The position numbers and the translations under genes were made by a program. Of a DNA stretch of 64,000 bases, positions 60,727 through 64,000 are shown piece after piece. The notes beneath the pieces were generated by a model. The model had not been told where the DNA came from. It saw only the letters and a program-made list of their open reading frames with translations, and searched no databases. Numbering within the stretch: position 1 is the stretch's first letter; each line of letters starts with the position of its first letter. Source of the DNA: Sphingobacteriales bacterium (GTDB lineage Bacteria; Bacteroidota; Bacteroidia; Chitinophagales; Chitinophagaceae); contig JACPUV010000054.1 of the NCBI GenBank assembly GCA_016192105.1, positions 1-64,000 of the forward strand, written 5' to 3'.

Positions 60727-60741
60727 ATGTGAAGAGTGAAT
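60715..60741. repeat. AGTGAAT heptad array at the end of the YkgJ-type gene
   Basis: Units AGTGAAA, AGTGAAT, GTGAAG (6 bases), AGTGAAT run from inside the coding region past its stop. A possible inverse partner (CATCTCATTCACCC) is about 140 bases downstream. The 219-base gap to yraN otherwise holds nothing clear. Confidence 0.7.
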
Positions 60742-60945
60742 GGGCGCATGATGAAGGGTTATTTTCTACTGTGAGGCCTGTGTTCCCGGTTGTTTGTGAT
60801 TTAACCTGAGCGTTGCTATTATTTAGGTGTAAAAAATACCGGTTCTCCGTTCAATTTTTTATACAGCTCATCTCATTCACCCGTCTTGCGGCGCCCCCGG
60901 GCATATATTCATAGCTCCCTGCGAAGCGCCTCATTCCCAGGGGTT

Positions 60946-61302
60946 CTAAAAAAACACATCCTCCAGCAAAAAGAACTCTGTCTCTCCCCAACTCTGTATC
61001 CTGATAGAAAGTATATCATACTGGATCCAGGGGTGTCCGGGGTGGCGGAACAGGTACTCATTGGCCGCTTTCTGAAGATGGTTGAATTTTTTTTTTGTGA
61101 CACTGTCCTCCGGGTGCCCAAGGCCCTTACCCCGGCGGGTTTTGACTTCTATAAAGTGGAGGAATTTTCCTTTACGCGCGACAATATCCAGTTCATGGTA
61201 GGAAAAGCGCCAGTTACGGTGCAGGATACTGTAGCCCCTTTCCTCGAGCCAGCCAGCCGCCAGGTCTTCCCCTTCCTTACCCAGTTCATTATGCAGAGCC
61301 AT
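60946..61302 (-). CDS. YraN family (UPF0102) putative endonuclease
   Basis: 118 residues, the family's usual length. The PD-(D/E)xK-like core is visible: LGKEGEDLAAGWLEERGYSILHRNWR, then HELDIVARKGKFLHFIEVKTRRG with Glu37, Asp39 and Glu52-Val-Lys54. These small proteins resemble Holliday-junction resolvase folds, but the role is not settled. It is divergent from manA with 40 bases between the starts. Confidence 0.9.
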   Translation of the reverse strand: MALHNELGKEGEDLAAGWLEERGYSILHRNWRFSYHELDIVARKGKFLHFIEVKTRRGKGLGHPEDSVTKKKFNHLQKAANEYLFRHPGHPWIQYDILSIRIQSWGETEFFLLEDVFF

Positions 61303-61342
61303 GCATTATCTTTACAACAAGTTAAATCAATGCCTGGTTTCT

Positions 61343-62518
61343 ATGAAAGGAGTTTACACATTGAATGGAGTTGTTAAACACTACGATTGGGGAGGAATTT
61401 CCTTTATTCCCTCCTTATTGCATCAGGACAACCCGGATAAAAAGCCATTTGCCGAATATTGGCTGGGCACCCACCCGTTGGGTATTTCCCGGGTGGAAAC
61501 CGGCAAGGGGGAGACGGTGGCGCTGGATCAGTTGACCGGCCACCTGCCTTATTTGTTCAAGGCCCAGGAAGTGAAGGAAATGTTGTCCATACAGACCCAT
61601 CCTTCAAAAGAAGCCGCCGCAATCGAATTTGCCCGTGAAAATGCGGAAGGGATTCCCCTGGAAGCGCCATACCGGAATTATAAGGACGATAACCATAAGC
61701 CCGAAATGCTGGTTGCCCTCGGCGAATTCTGGTTGCTGCATGGGTTTAAGCCGGAAGCCGCACTACGCTCCATCCTTGAAACTGTACCGGAATTGGCTGC
61801 ATTCCGGTCCTTGTTCCAGTCGGCCGGTTACCCGGGTTTGTATAAACATATTATGGAAATGCCCCAGGGCCAGGTCAACCAAATACTGGAACCATTGGTG
61901 AGCCGGGTACTGCCGCTGTACCAGTCCGGACAGTTGCAAAAAGACAATCCTGATTTCTGGGCCGCAAAAGCTGCCCTTACTTTTTCAAAGAACCATAACC
62001 TGGACAGGGGGATATTCTCTATTTATTTACTCAATATTGTGCAGCTCAAAAGAGGCGAAGGTCTCTTCCAGGATGCAGGTTTGCCACATGCTTACCTGGA
62101 AGGATTTAATGTTGAACTGATGGCTAACTCGGATAATGTATTGCGGGGCGGGCTTACTTCCAAACATATTGATGTAAAGGAATTGCTGAAACACGTAAAA
62201 TGCGTGGCCACCCTTCCCCAGATCATCCGGGGAAAAGAGGCCGGGGAGCAGGAAAAGGATTATCCTGTACCCACTCCTGAATTCCGGCTCAGTGTATTTG
62301 AACTAAAAGGCGGGGATACGGTTTCTTTTATCCCTGCATCGGTGGAGATTCTCTTATTGACCGATGGAGTGGCCGAACTGGATGATGAACAGCACCTCGT
62401 GCGGTTACAAGCCGGAACTCCTTCGGCCGTCGTTTTCCCGGGGAAAACGGTGTACCTGGCCGCGGCCAGCGATTGCACGGTCTTCCGGGCCGGGGAGGGT
62501 ATCCACAATCGTGAATAA
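61343..62518 (+). CDS. manA: Mannose-6-phosphate isomerase, class I
   Basis: 391 residues from ATG 61343 (MKGVYTLNGVVKHYDWGG, the typical start). Interconverts mannose-6-P and fructose-6-P and feeds GDP-mannose and surface glycans. The zinc-site patterns are present: SIQTHPSKEAA (Gln and His), DNHKPEM (Glu) and FQDAGLPHAYLEGFNVELM (His). The enzyme is cupin-type. An upstream ATG at 61301 overlaps the yraN start and is less likely. Confidence 0.93.
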   Translation: MKGVYTLNGVVKHYDWGGISFIPSLLHQDNPDKKPFAEYWLGTHPLGISRVETGKGETVALDQLTGHLPYLFKAQEVKEMLSIQTHPSKEAAAIEFARENAEGIPLEAPYRNYKDDNHKPEMLVALGEFWLLHGFKPEAALRSILETVPELAAFRSLFQSAGYPGLYKHIMEMPQGQVNQILEPLVSRVLPLYQSGQLQKDNPDFWAAKAALTFSKNHNLDRGIFSIYLLNIVQLKRGEGLFQDAGLPHAYLEGFNVELMANSDNVLRGGLTSKHIDVKELLKHVKCVATLPQIIRGKEAGEQEKDYPVPTPEFRLSVFELKGGDTVSFIPASVEILLLTDGVAELDDEQHLVRLQAGTPSAVVFPGKTVYLAAASDCTVFRAGEGIHNRE

Positions 62519-62546
62519 ATAGCGGGAGCAATTGGGGCAATTCAAT

Positions 62547-62554
62547 TATTTTTG
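62547..62554 (+). promoter_or_regulatory. Candidate Bacteroidota -7 element before the DUF6580 gene
   Basis: TATTTTTG matches TAnnTTTG exactly, 22 bases before the ATG at 62577 (the same distance as for efp). No well-spaced -33 TTTG is seen, so it is only a candidate. Confidence 0.4.
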
Positions 62555-62576
62555 CCTTACATCACAATCATTTAAT

Positions 62577-63146
62577 ATGAAGATCAACGGACGGTTTATT
62601 CTTTTTACTATTGTGCTGGTTGCCATCGCAACAGCCTGTAAATATTTCTTCGGGCCCGATATCGAATGGTCCGGTTTTTCACCGGTCATTGCGATCGCCC
62701 TGTTTTCAGGGTTTATTATAAAACAAAAGGACAGGTCGTTCCTGCTGCCCCTGCTGGCCCTGTTCGTCAGCGATCTGGCGATCCAGCTTTTGTACAGCCA
62801 GGAGCTTTTTCCTTATCCCGGATTTTATGGCGGGCAATGGAAAATTTATGCAGTATTACTGCTATCCACCCTGATCGGATGGGGACTGAAGGGCAGAAAT
62901 CATGGAAGTCTCTTCATTGCCGGATTACTGGCCCCCACTGTATTCTTCCTGGTATCCAACTTCATCGTATGGAGTTCAGCCGGTGAATCAATTTATCCCA
63001 GGACAATGAGTGGCCTGATGACCTGTTATGAAGCCGGCTTACCGTTTTTCCGGAACTCACTGGCTGCAACACTCGTATTTATGCCGGTGATATTATTGTT
63101 GTATAACTATATGACGAAAAAGAAAGCAGCGCTGATCATAGCTTAA
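62577..63146 (+). CDS. DUF6580-family integral membrane protein
   Basis: 189 residues from ATG 62577; the upstream ATG (62532) lies before the promoter-like box. Five to six hydrophobic segments are visible (about 8-22, 32-46, 54-70, 88-104, 115-134, 163-180). The pattern FSPVIAIALFSGF, LPLLALFVSDLAIQ and FLVSNFIVW is typical of DUF6580, a small transporter-like (ECF-S-like) family of Bacteroidota. The substrate is unknown. A terminator follows directly. Confidence 0.82.
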   Translation: MKINGRFILFTIVLVAIATACKYFFGPDIEWSGFSPVIAIALFSGFIIKQKDRSFLLPLLALFVSDLAIQLLYSQELFPYPGFYGGQWKIYAVLLLSTLIGWGLKGRNHGSLFIAGLLAPTVFFLVSNFIVWSSAGESIYPRTMSGLMTCYEAGLPFFRNSLAATLVFMPVILLLYNYMTKKKAALIIA

Positions 63147-63164
63147 GTTTTTTTTCATTTTATT

Positions 63165-63198
63165 AAACCCCGTTTGCTGCTGCAGGCGGGGTTTTTTT
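63165..63198 (+). terminator. Intrinsic terminator of the DUF6580 gene
   Basis: AAACCCCG (63165-63172) and CGGGGTTT (63187-63194) form the stem, followed by TTTT, 18 bases after the stop. Confidence 0.88.
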
Positions 63199-63341
63199 AG
63201 CGGGTAAAAGGGCTGTTTTTTTTCAGGTTAAATCAATACGGGTTTTCTCTTAGTTATTTGTAAATAAATCACTTGGCTGCAAATATTTATAAAAAAGTGC
63301 CCTCGTTTTTTGCTAACTTTAAGGTAGTTACAATCCGTTTT

Positions 63342-64000
63342 ATGAAAGCCACCCTTCCTATCCTTTTGATAATCTTCTGCCAATCCCTTGCGGGTCAGTC
63401 ATCCAGCGGCCCGAATGATGCCGGGACCTTTTCAAATAATGCAAGTGTGGGTACTGTTGCCTGGACCAACCAGGGCAATGCAATTACCTCAAATGATAAT
63501 TATGCCCTGGCCACGGTTTCGCTGGGATTATTGGGCAGTGCCAATACCAATTACCTGGTAGCAACAAATTATGGGTTTGCTATCCCGGGGACCGCAATTA
63601 TTACAGGGATCAAGGTGGAAATAGAGAAGCATTATTTTATCACATTGGGGCTTTTATCTTCTGTTACCGATAATTCAGTTCGCCTGTTAAAGGGCGGTAC
63701 GATCGGGGGGAATAATAATGCACTTGGCGCCTGGCCTTCTTCCGATGCCTACAGTACTTACGGAGGTTCGGCCGATCTCTGGGGGCGAACCTGGAGCGCC
63801 GCCGATATCAACAATTCCGGTTTTGGGGTGGCGATTTCCACACATATTGCAGCCGGCCTGGCAGGACTTGATATGGATGCCCTGGTGGATCATATCCGCA
63901 TTACGGTCTATTTTAATATTCCTGTACCGGTGAAGTTTGTGGATATGGAAGGGATACAATTGAAGGAAAAAATAAAACTGCACTGGAGTACCGCTACCGA
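63342..64000 (+). CDS. Secreted T9SS-type surface protein, 3' end beyond window
   Basis: At least 219 residues, open at the window end. A signal peptide (MKATLPILLIIFCQSLAGQ) precedes a beta-sandwich domain (SSSGPNDAGTFSNNASVG, NYALATVSL, ITGIKVEIEKHY, VDHIRITVYF). The last visible residues (PVKFVDMEG, KIKLHWSTATE) are the start of the fibronectin-like segment that in many Bacteroidota proteins leads to a T9SS sorting domain; compare NIVTVNWKTAQEFN in the protein at 31892. The sorting domain itself would lie outside the window, so T9SS export is inference. Confidence 0.75.
   Translation, partial: MKATLPILLIIFCQSLAGQSSSGPNDAGTFSNNASVGTVAWTNQGNAITSNDNYALATVSLGLLGSANTNYLVATNYGFAIPGTAIITGIKVEIEKHYFITLGLLSSVTDNSVRLLKGGTIGGNNNALGAWPSSDAYSTYGGSADLWGRTWSAADINNSGFGVAISTHIAAGLAGLDMDALVDHIRITVYFNIPVPVKFVDMEGIQLKEKIKLHWSTAT

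Overview
The window looks like chromosomal DNA of a Bacteroidota member, most likely family Chitinophagaceae. The reasons are type IX secretion (T9SS) sorting domains, a CHU_C/SprB-like gliding-type surface protein, a Reg_prop/Y_Y_Y sensor kinase, DUF2911, a TTTG-N19-TAnnTTTG promoter in front of efp, and weak or absent Shine-Dalgarno sequences. The family assignment is inference from gene content. There is no rRNA operon, phage module, insertion sequence or CRISPR array; most of the window is dense housekeeping and cell-surface DNA.

Layout. 0.2-9 kb (all minus strand): a sugar-phosphate transferase with a Gfo/Idh/MocA oxidoreductase (surface glycan), an L,D-transpeptidase, then a PhnD-like binding lipoprotein overlapping a 1400-residue multi-PAS kinase. 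9.2-23 kb: tRNA-Asp, accA, dapA, a secreted esterase, rnz with a STAS protein, clpC, cmk, a K+ channel with an RCK domain, a secreted FKBP isomerase, a DEDDh exonuclease/GIY-YIG fusion with a probable CTG start, an RlmK-like methyltransferase and a lipase. 23-33.3 kb: an AT-richer block of a Reg_prop sensor kinase and NarL-type regulator, followed by a lipoprotein, an S74 tail-fibre-like protein, a Kelch protein and a T9SS cargo protein. 33.3-41 kb: a short mdh 3'-end remnant, mdh, a thioredoxin-fold protein, a 941-residue T9SS/gliding-type protein, efp, accB and accC. 41-52 kb: an outer-membrane barrel, a DinB-like protein, gamma-glutamyltransferase, two large secreted hydrolases (M14 and PIG-L, both ending in a GATase-like region), and two tiny membrane proteins coupled to a sodium:solute symporter. 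52-64 kb: a DUF2911 protein, a sigma factor with a membrane partner carrying a TonB-C domain, a VWA protein, a Cys-motif/T9SS protein, xerD, a lipoprotein, a YkgJ-type protein, YraN, manA, a DUF6580 protein and a partial T9SS-like secreted protein cut by the window end.

The most interesting structural signal lies between genes. About ten intergenic regions carry degenerate tandem repeats with a period of 7 (sometimes 8) bases. The unit differs at each site, for example GGTTTAG, GGTTGAG, AAAAGTC, AATTGAG, AGTGAAT and AGCGAAC. At four sites the unit recurs inverted on the other side of a short spacer, giving hairpin-like elements. Some arrays abut or supply gene ends: the stop codon of the YkgJ-type gene lies inside one, and another sits against the probable CTG start of the exonuclease. 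Other points are an EF-P with Arg at the modification-loop tip, a K+ channel filter reading TVGYA, and a duplicated mdh 3' end in the mdh downstream region.
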